Source of the DNA: Paramacrobiotus metropolitanus
Lineage: Eukaryota > Tardigrada > Eutardigrada > Parachela > Macrobiotidae
Direction: 5' to 3'
Assembly: GCF_019649055.1 (NCBI RefSeq)
Contig: NW_026570283.1
Span: 496,001 to 560,000, forward strand
DNA length: 64,000 nucleotides
In this document: positions 36,038 to 47,500 of the stretch, piece after piece
Numbering within the stretch: position 1 is the stretch's first letter
How the letters are laid out: the number at the start of each line of letters is the position of its first letter
Program-made: the position numbers and the translations under genes
Notes under the pieces: model-generated
The model's input: only the letters and a program-made list of their open reading frames with translations
Told to the model about the DNA's origin: nothing
Databases searched by the model: none

Positions 36038-37328
36038 GCAGTCGTCCGATCTGAACAAACCAGATCCGGACTTTATGAGCCGCATTTACATGGCCCTATC
36101 GGACCCTGTAAAGGAATGGTACACTGGCCAAGCCAATCGCGAGGACGAGGACGGCTGGCCAGTAGAAGAGTGGCTCCAAAAGTTTGCCACTCGATATGGC
36201 GACGATAATCAGCAGGCCACTGCCATGGGAGAAATCACACATCGGTACTACCAGCACCTGACCGAAACCCCTGAGCAGTACTATGACGCCATGCTGACTC
36301 TCCAGACGCGCGCTGGCTTGGACGACACAATGACCCTCCACTTCCTGAGGGAGAACGTCAAAGAGCCAGAACTGCGCCGCGCTCTGGACATCCGGATACC
36401 GAAGTCACCGGCAGAATTCCGGGACTACGTCCGGCAATACACAATGGGAAAGCCGGAGTACGAAGGGAAGGCGGGCCGCGGATACCCAACCATCCGAACG
36501 GCCATACAAACGCCACAAGCCCAAGTCGTACCGCAACAACCGGCACTTTATCCCCCGCAGGCTACACAAGCCCAAATAGAGGCAACATACGCCGCCATCG
36601 CGGCCTTGAACTTAGCCTCCCCACAACGTGGGTCTACACCGCCCAACGGCGGTAGTGGCGGCTATGGCCAGGCCCGGAACCAGGGCAACTATAGCTACGG
36701 CCAGGGCAATAGCGGCGGAGGACCAAAGGGCAAGTTCTCCAAGGGCCAAAACGCCAGCTTTAGTGGAAACCAAAGCGGCAACAGCCCTGGAGGACAAAAC
36801 CGAAGCCCAGGAGGCCAGAGCGGCCAACGCCAGACTCTGAGCCCCGAAGAGGCCCGCAGACAAGAGGACATGTATATCGACAGAGTCGAGCGCATGTTCG
36901 AACGATGGGCCAAAGATGGTATTATCACCTGCAACCACTGCCTATGGGGAAACCACCCAACCGAGGGCTGTGGCTACGCAAACAGGCCATATGGCGAAAA
37001 TCCAAACCGGAAATGGTATTTGGATTGGCGAAATCGCTATCAGAAAGGCTACCCTACCGGGTCAGCCAATCCTAACCGCCTCGGCTTAGTGCCACCCAAA
37101 CAACCCAGACCACCACGTGGTAGTGGGGGGACCGGCAGCCGAAGGCAATCCACCGGCTCAGGAAGTGGGTCAGGTGGCGGCAACCGGCAGAACGGTCCAA
37201 AACAGGGATACCAGACGCCAGCCAACGAAAGGGCAGCGCTACCACCCATACCGGACCAGCTGGTGAAGCCAAATGGCAACGGCGGCGGCGGCTCTAGCCG
37301 GGTCAGCCCAACCGCGGGAAACGCCTAA
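35736..37328 (+). CDS. gag: Gag capsid and nucleocapsid
   Basis: The retrotransposon Gag capsid fold is recognisable by LPKFDGNKTMVKGWLAQVRR, then DPVKEWYTG and EEWLQKFATRYG. The C-terminal part is Gly/Ser/Gln/Asn-rich (RGG-like, RNA binding) and holds one CCHC zinc knuckle, CNHCLWGNHPTEGC (C-x2-C-x4-H-x4-C). It ends with TAA at 37326-37328, which abuts a perfect 8-bp stem. It overlaps the upstream gag frame by 300 bases in another frame. The joint is a single frame change, not a separate gene. Confidence 0.9.
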   Translation: MLVQLPNGAYGWMASNGAIQIVPGQPMWAQPQQVPLIPQQLTPAPSPPVSPALSTREQIKEMAQEMGKANARAQVRTELPKFDGNKTMVKGWLAQVRRICKQSSDLNKPDPDFMSRIYMALSDPVKEWYTGQANREDEDGWPVEEWLQKFATRYGDDNQQATAMGEITHRYYQHLTETPEQYYDAMLTLQTRAGLDDTMTLHFLRENVKEPELRRALDIRIPKSPAEFRDYVRQYTMGKPEYEGKAGRGYPTIRTAIQTPQAQVVPQQPALYPPQATQAQIEATYAAIAALNLASPQRGSTPPNGGSGGYGQARNQGNYSYGQGNSGGGPKGKFSKGQNASFSGNQSGNSPGGQNRSPGGQSGQRQTLSPEEARRQEDMYIDRVERMFERWAKDGIITCNHCLWGNHPTEGCGYANRPYGENPNRKWYLDWRNRYQKGYPTGSANPNRLGLVPPKQPRPPRGSGGTGSRRQSTGSGSGSGGGNRQNGPKQGYQTPANERAALPPIPDQLVKPNGNGGGGSSRVSPTAGNA

Positions 37329-37359
37329 GGTCGGGGAGTATCGGCAACTCACCCGACCT
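37328..37359 (+). promoter_or_regulatory. Hairpin at the gag stop codon
   Basis: AGGTCGGG (37328-37335) pairs perfectly with CCCGACCT (37352-37359) over a 16-base loop, starting on the last base of the gag stop codon. The pol frame begins 93 bases after gag ends, so pol is not reached by simple frameshifting. The structure may serve re-initiation or splicing (inference). Confidence 0.5.
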
Positions 37360-37420
37360 AAGACCGGAACCGAAACCGCCGGACATAACCATTACTAATC
37401 CGTACTTAACTAATCCCTAC

Positions 37421-38449
37421 ATGGATCCCAAATTAACCCCTATGGCTCAACAGCCCACCAGTGGATCCAGGCTCAGCGCCAAACCAGCGCTTGAGCCACC
37501 TGGCTCTAGAAATGATGCCAGGCCGACAGTCGTATTGCAAGCGACCAAGTCGATCTTCGGAGCCTCAACTAACCCTAAGGCCAACCGATCCTCAAAACTC
37601 GGAGCCTCAACCTCTAAGGCCAACCGAACACGTGGCAAAGCGAGACGTCGCACCACGAACATGACGTACCCACAATCGGCGTCAGATACATCCTCCGACA
37701 GTGCACCGGACGGATGCTCCGTACAAGATACGGACAGCGAGGTCGGATCCCTAAAAGATTGGATAGCCGAACCTCTTGAGGCGTCAAGTCCCCGTACCTG
37801 CTGGCCCCAGATCGGTGGACAACCCCTCGGCACCACACCAACGGTGCGAACCATAAACAGCTCACGGACCTTCCTTAACACCAAAAGTATGTTTTCCACC
37901 CTACGGGTTGCGGAAACATCACCACAGGAAGAGTCTGTCCAACAGGAGCCTTTATCACCCCAGTACGCTCCTGACGATCCAGGACCAGTGTCGCTAATCC
38001 CCATTGTACCGGTGATGCGGGAAGTGACAGTTGGCCTTGACGAAAACCGCAAACCGAAGACTGTCAGAGCATGGACGCACAAAGTCCAAATTGGACCAGT
38101 CCACACGCTCGCTATGCTGGACACTGGAGCGGAGACATCCCTCATCAGCCAGCAATTCTGCACCGCCAATGGCATCAAAACAGAGCCATTAGGACGGAAC
38201 ACCAAAATCCTTGGTGTTGGCGGACAAACCGCCTTTGTGGTCTCCCACTGCTGCACCGTACCGGTGACACTGCAGGGATACAAGAGCCACCACACGTTCT
38301 TCGTCCAACCGACGTTAACGGACGTGCACGTACTACTTGGATGTGACTATCTCCACTCCAAGTTCACCTTCATTCTTAAGCCAAACGAAGAAATCGTTTG
38401 GGACGCGGTAGAAGTCTATCCCGATACCAGAGGCACCGGGACCCGATGA
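37421..38449 (+). CDS. pol: Pol start: aspartic protease
   Basis: ATG at 37421. A Ser/Thr-rich leader of about 220 residues is followed by a retropepsin-like domain with catalytic LDTGAETSLIS and the C-terminal VLLGCDYL motif. The frame is lost near 38413, just before a 24-base block (tatcccgataccagaggcac...) that recurs at about 38625. The protein goes on in another frame at 38454. Confidence 0.88.
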   Translation: MDPKLTPMAQQPTSGSRLSAKPALEPPGSRNDARPTVVLQATKSIFGASTNPKANRSSKLGASTSKANRTRGKARRRTTNMTYPQSASDTSSDSAPDGCSVQDTDSEVGSLKDWIAEPLEASSPRTCWPQIGGQPLGTTPTVRTINSSRTFLNTKSMFSTLRVAETSPQEESVQQEPLSPQYAPDDPGPVSLIPIVPVMREVTVGLDENRKPKTVRAWTHKVQIGPVHTLAMLDTGAETSLISQQFCTANGIKTEPLGRNTKILGVGGQTAFVVSHCCTVPVTLQGYKSHHTFFVQPTLTDVHVLLGCDYLHSKFTFILKPNEEIVWDAVEVYPDTRGTGTR

Positions 38450-38453
38450 TGAA

Positions 38454-39876
38454 GTGAGAGTTAATCGGCTTGATCACCCGAAAGGTTCTCCTTCTACCTG
38501 CTGGGAATGCCTGGACACCATTGAAAGCCTCATATGGGAGCTGCGCGTCCATAACGCAATCGAGCGTTATATGACCCAATTCCGTGCAGGCATACTCAAG
38601 CCAAATCACGGGATAGTAAAGACTATCCCGATACCAGAGGCACCGGGCCAACGGCCGGTGCCTGACAGAGAAATTAAGGAGAACCTGGTCCAGCGCTATA
38701 AAACTTGGTTTACAGGAGTAAGAAATTTCCTGGAATACCGCGTTAACCAACTCCTTGCTCTAGAAGAGAGCTGGCTTGAAGAAAAAGGCGAACCACTAAC
38801 GTGGCCGCAAATTGCCGAACAATACGGACCATTCGCCCAAGAATTGGACGATTTGGTTCAAGAAGGAGCATTATGGGAGGACGAACGTCTAGCCCTAGTG
38901 TGGGAATACAGAGAGTACCACATGGAAATGCCGAAAGCCCTTCAAAAGATGTGCACGGATCTCTTCGATGACATCATAAAACTTCGAAGACAAGTGGCCC
39001 AACACCCTGGCTTAACCGTCAGCATATGGCCAAAGTATGACCTAAGCCTGACTAACGTCAGGATTATACCGGAACCATTGCCGGAAGCTGCACCGCATAT
39101 AGCGACAAAAGTGCGCTTCAATGATGGCCCACACCCAGAACAGGGAGGCCATCGAAGGGACACCAGCCAGAACGAGCAGGACCCTTCATCAGAGGAAGTC
39201 CAATTGACTTGTCCTCTATGTGGAGACGGCGTTGAAGCAGTAATACGGGCCATACAAACCCGTTCGACTCAACGTTGGGCAAAAGGCCGACCAGCCTCGC
39301 CACTCCCTAACGGGAGCCGTCCAACCACTTTGGCGGAACCGGACGCACCTGAAAAAACAGGAAATCGCAACCGGAGCGCCAGAGATCCAGGAAGTGGATC
39401 TCGTGACCAAACCGGCACCAACAGTGGCCGGCGGCGTGCCAACCTCTAACGAGGATAAAGGCGAGCCAAAACAAGTACAGGACGATAAACCCGAGTCTAC
39501 CGACTCGGACGTCCAAAGCTCAAGCGACTCACCGGACACGGACTCCGATAACCAATCATCGGAGGAGTCGAGTGATGACGAAGAGGACACAGAAATTCTT
39601 CAACTCCGAGCCGAAGCACCGGTAATCCGCAAATTGCGGACCGAACGTCCAACCGACGTTTTAAAGGAGGAGAAAGAAGTCGTTTTCGTTCATCAGCGGT
39701 ACACCTTACCAGCTTACTCAACCTGCTGGATTAAGGTCCGGTCCTATCGGACTATGGACCCGGGACGGCCAATCCACTTTAAATCGCTGAGACGACCACA
39801 CCGCTTGGTCATACCGATCGAAGCAGGAGGTCCAAACTCGAAACAGCGAACACGCGTGGATTCAGGTCCAAAATAA
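38454..39876 (+). CDS. pol: Pol linker between protease and RT, unknown domain
   Basis: Two frames (38454-39449, then 39394-39876) encode about 480 residues. They hold a helical region (TIESLIWELRVHNAIERYM, NFLEYRVNQLLALEESWLEE), a CPLC zinc-ribbon-like half site, a Ser/Asp/Glu-rich acidic stretch (SSEESSDDEEDTE), and a beta-rich segment (YTLPAYSTCWIKVRSY) of the kind that precedes RT in Ty3/gypsy pol. Such a long insertion here is unusual. The acidic stretch carries a perfect 7-bp hairpin at 39491-39508. Confidence 0.7.
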
Positions 39877-39922
39877 GTCCCGACGCGACCAAATCCTCCG
39901 CAAAGGTGCAAAAGTTGGCCAT

Positions 39923-41220
39923 ATGTACTATAGCGACATATATGAGCCAGACATCAAGGAGGACGGCGTAGATTGGTCAATTCCCAACGCCGACGCCTTA
40001 CCATGGCCAAAAGCGGCGGGGAACAATCCAAATCGGTACCGCACCATTAACGACCATGCTATGGTCCGGGCAACTGTAAAGTGGAACTCCCACCGGAGTC
40101 CATTACCCCGGTCCAAGTCAGCATTGATTATCCTGTCGATCCGAGACAGAAACTTATGTACCTCGGAAGCCAAGACACCAAACGGAGTCTGGCCATGCTC
40201 GACGGACCAGTCCAGCATAATGGCAACAGTTTCACCATATTGGTGTCAAACTACTCCAAAGAGCCCCATATACTCCGGAAAGGAGTTAACATGGGCCAAG
40301 TGGAGCCATACGAGGAAATCTCGGATGAAGATTATGCCAAGATCAATTCCCTCCAAACCGGAGAGGAAGATCCTGAAGTGGAACGCGAAATCCGCGCTCA
40401 CATCGCTAATGCACACTTCGGCGATCACCTGACCGAAGAGCAGACCGCTCTACTCCGTCAGGACTTATGGGAACTCCGGGCCATATTCCCGACGTCCAAA
40501 AAGCCTTACGGCGACGTTAAAGGAGTGACCCACGTCATAGAAGTTGGCGACGCTGCACCAATTAAAATGAACCCAACCCGAACGAGTTGGAAGGGACGAG
40601 AGTTCATCAATAAGCACGTCCAAGAAATGTTGGACCAAGGCGTGATTGAACCGTCCATGGCAGCGTGGAGTTTCCCAGTGGTCCTCGCCTCGAAGAAAAA
40701 CGGCGACGGGACCATGGGCACCCGGTTCTGCATAAATTACATAAAGCTGAACTCGGTGACCAAGAAGAATAATTATCCATTGCCCAATCCAGACGAACTT
40801 CTGGATCAATGCGCAGGCAACGCCTATTACGGCAAGGTAGATTGTCAGTCCGGATTCTGGCAAATCCCTATGGACCCAGCGTCCATGGACTACACTACCT
40901 TCGTGACCCCAGAAGGGATGTTCCGGTTCAAACGAATGCCGTTTGGCGTCTGCAACGGGCCAGCCACATTCCAAATGACAATGGACAAGATTATGGCGCC
41001 GGCACGCAAACAAGGCGGCGTCTTCGCATATATCGACGATGTGATATTCTTCGGCAAGACATTCGAGGAATTCAGGAAGGCGTTCAGAAACACGCTCCTC
41101 TGCCTCAGAGACGCCGGATTCACAATAAAACCGTCGAAATGCGAATTTGGAATGGAAAACTCCAATTCCTTGGACACATCCTCAGCAAGGACGGTGTCCA
41201 TACCGATCCCGAGAAGGTAG
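39923..41220 (+). CDS. pol: Pol: reverse transcriptase
   Basis: After a short pre-RT part in one frame (39923-about 40080), the RT runs to 41220. It shows HVQEMLDQGVIEPS, PVVLASKKNGDGT, YPLPNPDELLDQCAGN, KVDCQSGFWQIPMD (first catalytic Asp), MPFGVCNGPATFQ and the catalytic box AYIDDVIFF. This is the Ty3/gypsy signature. FCINYIKLN replaces the usual VDYRKLN, with Asn for Asp. The frame changes again at an A run near 41155-41160. Confidence 0.93.
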
Positions 41221-41966
41221 CGGCCATCGCCGAGAAACTACCGCCCAAGACCGAGCGTCAACTTCGCTCGTTCCTTGGACTCGCTAACTACTACCGGAAG
41301 TTCATTCTGGGCTACGCCCAGAAGACTTCCAAGATGTATGAACTCCTGCGGAAGGAAAGTTCAGTGAAGAACGACTGGACCGACGCCCACACCGCTGAGT
41401 TCAACGAAATTAAAAAGGCCCTAACGGAAGCCCCAATATTGGCCAAATTCGATGCGACCAAACAGACCACCATCGAATGTGATGCAAGTGGCGCTGGCAT
41501 CGGAGCCATACTCAGCCAGGACTCGAGGCCAATTGCCTACGCAAGCCGCGTCCTACATGGAGCTGAGAAGAACTACGGCGTAACCGAATGGGAATGCTTA
41601 GCCGTAGTGTGGGCCGTCCAAAAATTCAAACACTACATCGACCACGGACCATTTACCGTAAGGACGGACCACAGAGCCCTAACCAATCTGCTCAGATGCG
41701 AGTCTAACCGGCCCGGCATCAATCCTCGTCTTACTCGATGGGCCCTCGCCTTACAGGGAAGGGACATCACCATTGAGTACAAGCCAGGCACATTCTGTGA
41801 CAATGCTGACGCATTGTCCAGATGGCCACTCGAACGGGACGACGACAAAGGCCCACACGAAGAGTTGGACCAAGTCCCAAACTTCGAGGATTACAAGGAC
41901 GAGATCCCAGCACGCATCATAAAGGTGCGCAGGCTGCAAGTCACGGACGAGGACCCCGCAAACTGA
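40809..41966 (+). CDS. pol: Pol: RT thumb/connection and RNase H
   Basis: The coding part of this frame starts near 41160 (FLGHILSKDGVHTDPEKVAA) and continues the RT after the frame change. RNase H shows ECDASGAGIGAIL, AYASRVLHGAEKNYGVTEWE and VRTDHRAL, i.e. the catalytic Asp/Glu/Asp pattern, then the tail EYKPGTFCDNADALSR. The region upstream of 41160 in this frame is only the shadow of RT. Confidence 0.92.
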   Translation: MRRQRLLRQGRLSVRILANPYGPSVHGLHYLRDPRRDVPVQTNAVWRLQRASHIPNDNGQDYGAGTQTRRRLRIYRRCDILRQDIRGIQEGVQKHAPLPQRRRIHNKTVEMRIWNGKLQFLGHILSKDGVHTDPEKVAAIAEKLPPKTERQLRSFLGLANYYRKFILGYAQKTSKMYELLRKESSVKNDWTDAHTAEFNEIKKALTEAPILAKFDATKQTTIECDASGAGIGAILSQDSRPIAYASRVLHGAEKNYGVTEWECLAVVWAVQKFKHYIDHGPFTVRTDHRALTNLLRCESNRPGINPRLTRWALALQGRDITIEYKPGTFCDNADALSRWPLERDDDKGPHEELDQVPNFEDYKDEIPARIIKVRRLQVTDEDPAN

Positions 41967-44088
41967 ATGGGATAAGCTCTCTCCTTCCCGATTGCAACGC
42001 AATTACAGATTGGGATCAATTCAGCACGGCGGACATACGGGTCATCAATGTACCGGCGCCCGCACCGGGAGAGCCAGAGCCCGAAGTCCCACCGTGTCCA
42101 GAAAAGTCACGGACCGCACCGCGCAAGAACTGCGACGGATGCAACACCGTGATCCAACTCTGGCCAAGAAAATCCATGAGTTGGAACATCAAAGCGAAAT
42201 GGACAAGAGGTCCAAACTACCTGAACATTACCAGATGGACAAAGGTGTGCTCTACCGACTCACCGACATCAATGCGAAACTCGAAAGGAGGTTCGTTGTC
42301 CCTCTGTTCATGCGGAAAACATTATCCAGTCCCTCCATGACGGAAAACAGGGAACCATTTTGGATACCGCAAGACCATTGAAGCAGCCAAACTCCGGTAC
42401 TACTGGGACCGCATGAGCTGCGACATACACGACTACATCGACCGATGTCAGACGTGCATTTTCGGCAAAGTACCGCGGCGAGCTACCTACGGTATGCTGC
42501 AGCCGACTGAAGCTGTTGCGCCATGGTATCGCGTCTTCGCCGACTTCAAAGGACCTCTACCGGTAACACAAACAAAGAAATACCGGTACATTGCTGTGGT
42601 GGTCGATCAAATGACGAAGTTCACCATAGCTCGGCCGACCAAGACAAACTCGGCCAAGGAATTTGAGAAGTTCTTTGTCGAAGAAGTCGTACTAAAGTAC
42701 GGCATGCCACACACAATGCACTCCGACCGGGGCACGCATTTCACGGCAAAATCTTTCGCCAAAGTGGCGAAAATCTTCGGCATCGAGCAGACCTTCGGAT
42801 CCGCTTATCATCCAGAGGGCCAAGGCCAAGTCGAACGCCAGATGCAGACCATCTGGGACGGAATTCGAAACTTTGGCGGCGCCGGCGATGAACATCGTTG
42901 GCACCGGGCCCTACCGTACGTGATCTCCGGCATGAACCGTGCCGTTCACGCAACCACTGGATTCTCGCCATACCACATGCTGTTTGGACGAGAAATGACG
43001 ATACCGCAAGACGTCCTCGCTGGGACCAACGTCCCAGAAACTTTTACGACTAACGAACGTTACGTCAAGAGGATGCAGCAGCGCCTGAACCGGGCGCATG
43101 AAATTGCCAAAACGCGGATCGAAGAAGGGTTCCTAAGGGATGCGGCCATCTACAACAAAAAGAAGTCGCAGGCCGAGTTCAAGAAACGGGACTTGGTCAC
43201 CCTAAAGAACATGGTGGACGACCCGACCAATCCAAACAAGTTCGAAGGCGTCTACATTATCATCGGCATACCCAAGCCGAATACTTACTGGATCCGAGAG
43301 CGGGACACCGGTGTAGAACACACTGTATGTGTCGATCGCCTTAAGCCGTACCTTAACCCGGACGGCCCGAGTCGCAGAATAACACGCTCATCCAAGAAGA
43401 AGAGCGGCGACGCAGAACCTGAACCCACAGAGTCGGAAAGGTGCAATAACAAGGCAGAGCCAGGACAAGATGCAGAGCTCCCACATGCCCAGAGCAAACT
43501 TGAGACGCTGCTGAAAAGCAGAAGCCCGGAAAGGGCCCGTCCAAGAAACTTGTGGCGGAGCAACAAAAGACTTTGCGAATCCCTGGCTATGGCCCACCTG
43601 ACTCAAAGACATCAGACCCAGAGCCACCAGTAAAGCGTGGCCCAGGCCGACCTCGAAAGGCCAAACCGGATTTCGAGACACCGGCGCTTCAAAAACTTCA
43701 AAACCAGCCATTGGCCGCTATTGACCCGACTTTGGCCCCGGCGGAACCAGAAAAAGGAACATCCGCTACGGACAAGCCAGCGGCGACCGAAGGGCCAAAG
43801 GTGGCTCCGACGCCCAAGGAAAAGCCCAAGAAACCAAAGACGCCCAAGAAGCCTAAGGCAACCCTTACGGCCCAGCAAGTCCTGGAAGAGGACGTAGTTG
43901 CTGAAGATGAGGCGGATAAAGACTTGCTCACCCGCATAACCACAGGACGGGAAAAATCAGAGAAAGTCTCAAAGGGCAAAAAGCAGAAGTCCAATACGGT
44001 CCTACCGGACGTATCGGACAAGTCCAGTACAGTCCCACCGGATGTACTGGACAAGGCGGCTCATCAGGCTGGACAGAATGACGCATAA
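41967..44088 (+). CDS. pol: Pol: integrase with AT-hook tail
   Basis: The N-terminal HHCC zinc region spans about 42330-42460 in two frames (histidine pair near SLHDG...THFGY, cysteines in CQTC). The DDE core is VFADFKGPL, HSDRGTHF and GQVERQMQ. A GPY/F-like part follows (VYIIIGIPKPNTYWIRERDT). A second frame (43552-44088) gives a Lys/Pro-rich tail with KRGPGRPRKAK, a textbook AT-hook. No chromodomain is seen, so the AT-hook may take its chromatin-targeting place (inference). Frame changes occur near 41957, 42097, 42320 and 43550. Confidence 0.9.
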
Positions 44089-44504
44089 TTAATTCAGACT
44101 TAGAATTAGTCTAACTAACCTAAAGTCCCACGATCATCTTCGTGAGCTGCTACCGAAATTAACTAACCTAAAATTAACTAACCTAAATCTAAAAGACCAG
44201 TAGCCTAAAAGTAGCCTAAGTTGGTCTGACATGGTAGCTTAAGAATTAGCTAGCCGTACTTTGAACTAACACAGTAGGTAGGAGTCTAACACCGCGTGAT
44301 TCGTCTCGTGACAGCGCCCCATTCAACGATGGACGGACGCCGACGCACTGATCGCTCTGATGACTCCGACCGCAGTAACCGCACACATCCATACTCACGA
44401 CCGGAATCCCGGTCGGCGGATCTTCCACTCGGTCGTCTAACCGGCCTCCGAGTGTACAGGTACCTAATATTAGGGCCAACCTAACCGCCGAGCAGCTGGC
44501 AACT
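44089..44504 (+). promoter_or_regulatory. Non-coding spacer between pol and ORF3
   Basis: It contains three copies of a ttaactaacctaaa-type unit (44110-44190, rich in CTAAC branch-point-like words), a 14-base exact copy of the LTR-end/PBS junction at 44225-44238, and a possible acceptor ctaaccgccgagcag (44481-44495) nine bases before the ORF3 ATG. Expression of ORF3 from a spliced mRNA would be env-like (inference). Confidence 0.55.
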
Positions 44505-47500
44505 ATGTCAGTCGGCCCCAGTTCACGGGCCGACACACCGCTACCGCGGTCACAGCCTCTGCCACCTCGAGCCATACCGCCACAACTTTGGCCGCCAGGG
44601 ACATTCTCTGACGTGACTGGACTCCTGGTGAATGCAGCAATAGCCGGCAGCCAGCCAAGCTCTACGTCGGGCCAAACGGTCCGACGCTATCCTCACGGCC
44701 GTACCGGCTCACATCAGCCAATTCGGTATGGTGGCCTACCGACCACTTCGGCGAGTCAGCCAGTTTTCACCACTGCGGCAGTCGGGCCAACGGTCACGAC
44801 TACACCGGTCCATACTGGACCGCGGCCACAGTACACTCCGCCTCCATACCATAACCCTTACTATGGATATCCACCATACCCTGCGCCTGGACCTTCAAAC
44901 CAGCCGCAGCCGGATCCGAATCAGTGGCGATACCCACCACCGTGGATGTATCCGCCTACACCTTATGGATATCCACCGCCTTATGGCGGATATGGAGCAT
45001 ACGGCCAACCGCCGTATAGCCCACCTTCAGCGGCACAACCTGACCCAACGGGCCAGGCGCCGTCTGACTCATCCATTGAGCCTCCACGAGCGGGACCGGA
45101 AGCCTACCAAACTCCAGCGCCGCCGGAAACCCAGCCAAGCACATCACAGCTCAACGAGCCAAGTGATTACCCATTACGGGTATTTGTGAATGGACGGCTC
45201 ACCATATATAACCGGCCAGAAGAGGTTCCACCGGAATTAGCGGCCCAACTTGGCCTAACCGAACCGGCACCGGCAGCACAACCACCACTGAACCCAGTGT
45301 GTGTAAGAAGGCGTGACCAGACTGTCCCACCGACAGAATCGGTGTCTTCGCCAGAGCCGGAAGCCGAAGGGGACGTCCAATGGGACCCAACTACCCCACC
45401 ATTGCGGATTGAATCCCCCACTGAACCTCTGGCCGACGGCCGGACTCCACTCTACCAACTTCAGGACAATCTGAAGGAAGTAGAGAACGCCATCCAAGAA
45501 TTGGAGGCCATGATTCGAGAATTGGACAGCCGCAGCTCTGACTACCGTGAGAAGGCTCAGCGCATCATTCTCGATCAAGACGAGTTCCGGCGTCTCGCTC
45601 ATGAACTTAGCGAGGAAATAGCGACCCGCCAAGCTCAAAACGAGATATTTCCTTTGCATGACCAAACTGGTCAGGCACTGTTGGCGGCATCTCGCAGGCT
45701 GAGAGACCAGCTGGAACAGTATCGGACGGAAAGACAGCTGAGGACCGAAGGATCCGCAGCACCAACACGTCCGCCACCAGCACCATCAGCACCACCCCCA
45801 CCATTGAACCCAACAGTCGTAGTTACCGCTACGACAGGGGAATCTTTCGCGCCACCAGTGGCCCAGCCTACGTCTACCGACGAGGCAATGCTGACGGCCA
45901 CTGGATTGGAACCGCGAGAACCAGCATCTTCTCCGTATGACCTAAGGGCTTACCCAGACATACCTCCCTTGGAGCGTGAACTCCACGCCGCGGAACGCCT
46001 CGAAGAGGAAATCCGTAAGGTTATCAGTAGCCTGAAGGGAGTGGATATTGCCACTTTACGGAGAAAAGTCGCGTTGGACTTGGAATTCCAACGCGTCCTG
46101 GAATACATAACCAGGATTCGACGGGCCATGCTTCGGTTTATGGATAAGCCGTTAATACGGCCAACGACGCACCATCATTGCGCGATTTCCGTAACCGGCA
46201 ATATCAGCTTGGCCTGATCGACGAAGCACTTAGGCGCGTGTTACCCAAACCCCGACCGGGGCAGCCAACACGCGTCGGACAAACCGGACTTCTCATACCG
46301 ACACGGTCCTCAACACGCCAACCGGCGGAAGAATTGAGGATGCGGTTCTTGAGAATTATGCGGATCTCGGCTGAACGATTTGCAGCCGGACCAGCACTAA
46401 GTCGACCAGCCAGCGCGTCGGACACAGAAACCGACAGCGACATTGAGTGGTTCGACATGCCAGACCCAATCCCTGTACCAGGACTTACAGCTCCGCCTGA
46501 TCACCTGGTCGCGCCAGAACGACAGGTCCACCCGAGGCCAACTTCACTGGCGCCACCACCAGCCATAGCGGAACGCCTGGAACTAATCATGCGGGGCAAC
46601 GTTACGCGAGGCAGAACGGCCTACGCGGACGACTTCCCGCTACTAAACCAGCCGGATGACGACAATCGACCGGCCCCTCGGACTTTACGTCAGCAATGGG
46701 ATGATGAACAGGCAGCAGCGAACCAACGGTTACGCGAAGCTGACACTGGGCCCATGCAAATGACGGTTGTCCAAGCACTGAGCATTCGGCACCTTATCAG
46801 CGATGCTGGAGATGTCGAACGCCGCATAACCAACCGGATCCAAGAACTCAGCCCGTTTGACCCAGAAGCGGTCAGGCTGACGGAACAGCAACAGAGCTTG
46901 GCCCAACGGGTGGCTCTGCTTAAAGGTCTTACTTCTAACCATACGATGCCTACCGGTCCATCGTTAACGGTTATGGACCACACCACAAAATGGATCCGAG
47001 AATTTATCGAAGATTACTGGAAAGTCCCACGTCCGCCAACGGCGGCACGCTCGAGTGACTTCGATCCAGTAAACGAATGGCGACCATCACCGGTGTCTGC
47101 GCCAACACCTTTGGCCCTGACATATGTACCGGCCGCCTCAACATCAGTTGGACAACCAACTCCAGCTGAGTTGGCCCAGGCCCTAACGGTGCCTGGTCCA
47201 ACACCTGACCAACCCATGGACACTGCTAGCACCGCTATAGCGGGTAACAGTACAGAAGTCCAACAGCAGGACGTCGAAATGGACGTAGCCCTGCAAGACA
47301 AAACTCTGGAACTCTCGCCAGAGAAGTCGGCCGAAACGGAGCCAACACCAGTCCAACCGGCCGGTGAACCTACAAGTCCAATGGCTGTTGATGCGCCAAC
47401 GGCGTCATCACAGCCTACACCGAAGCCAATTGAAGGCGACACATCAAGTGGCACCCTCGTTGTCCGGCCAACGCCTAGGAAATCGACAGGAGGACGGCCA

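Noticed and set aside
37447-38295. Minus-strand 282-codon frame opposite the protease
   Set aside because: The plus strand contains a clear aspartic protease; the antisense frame has no domain.
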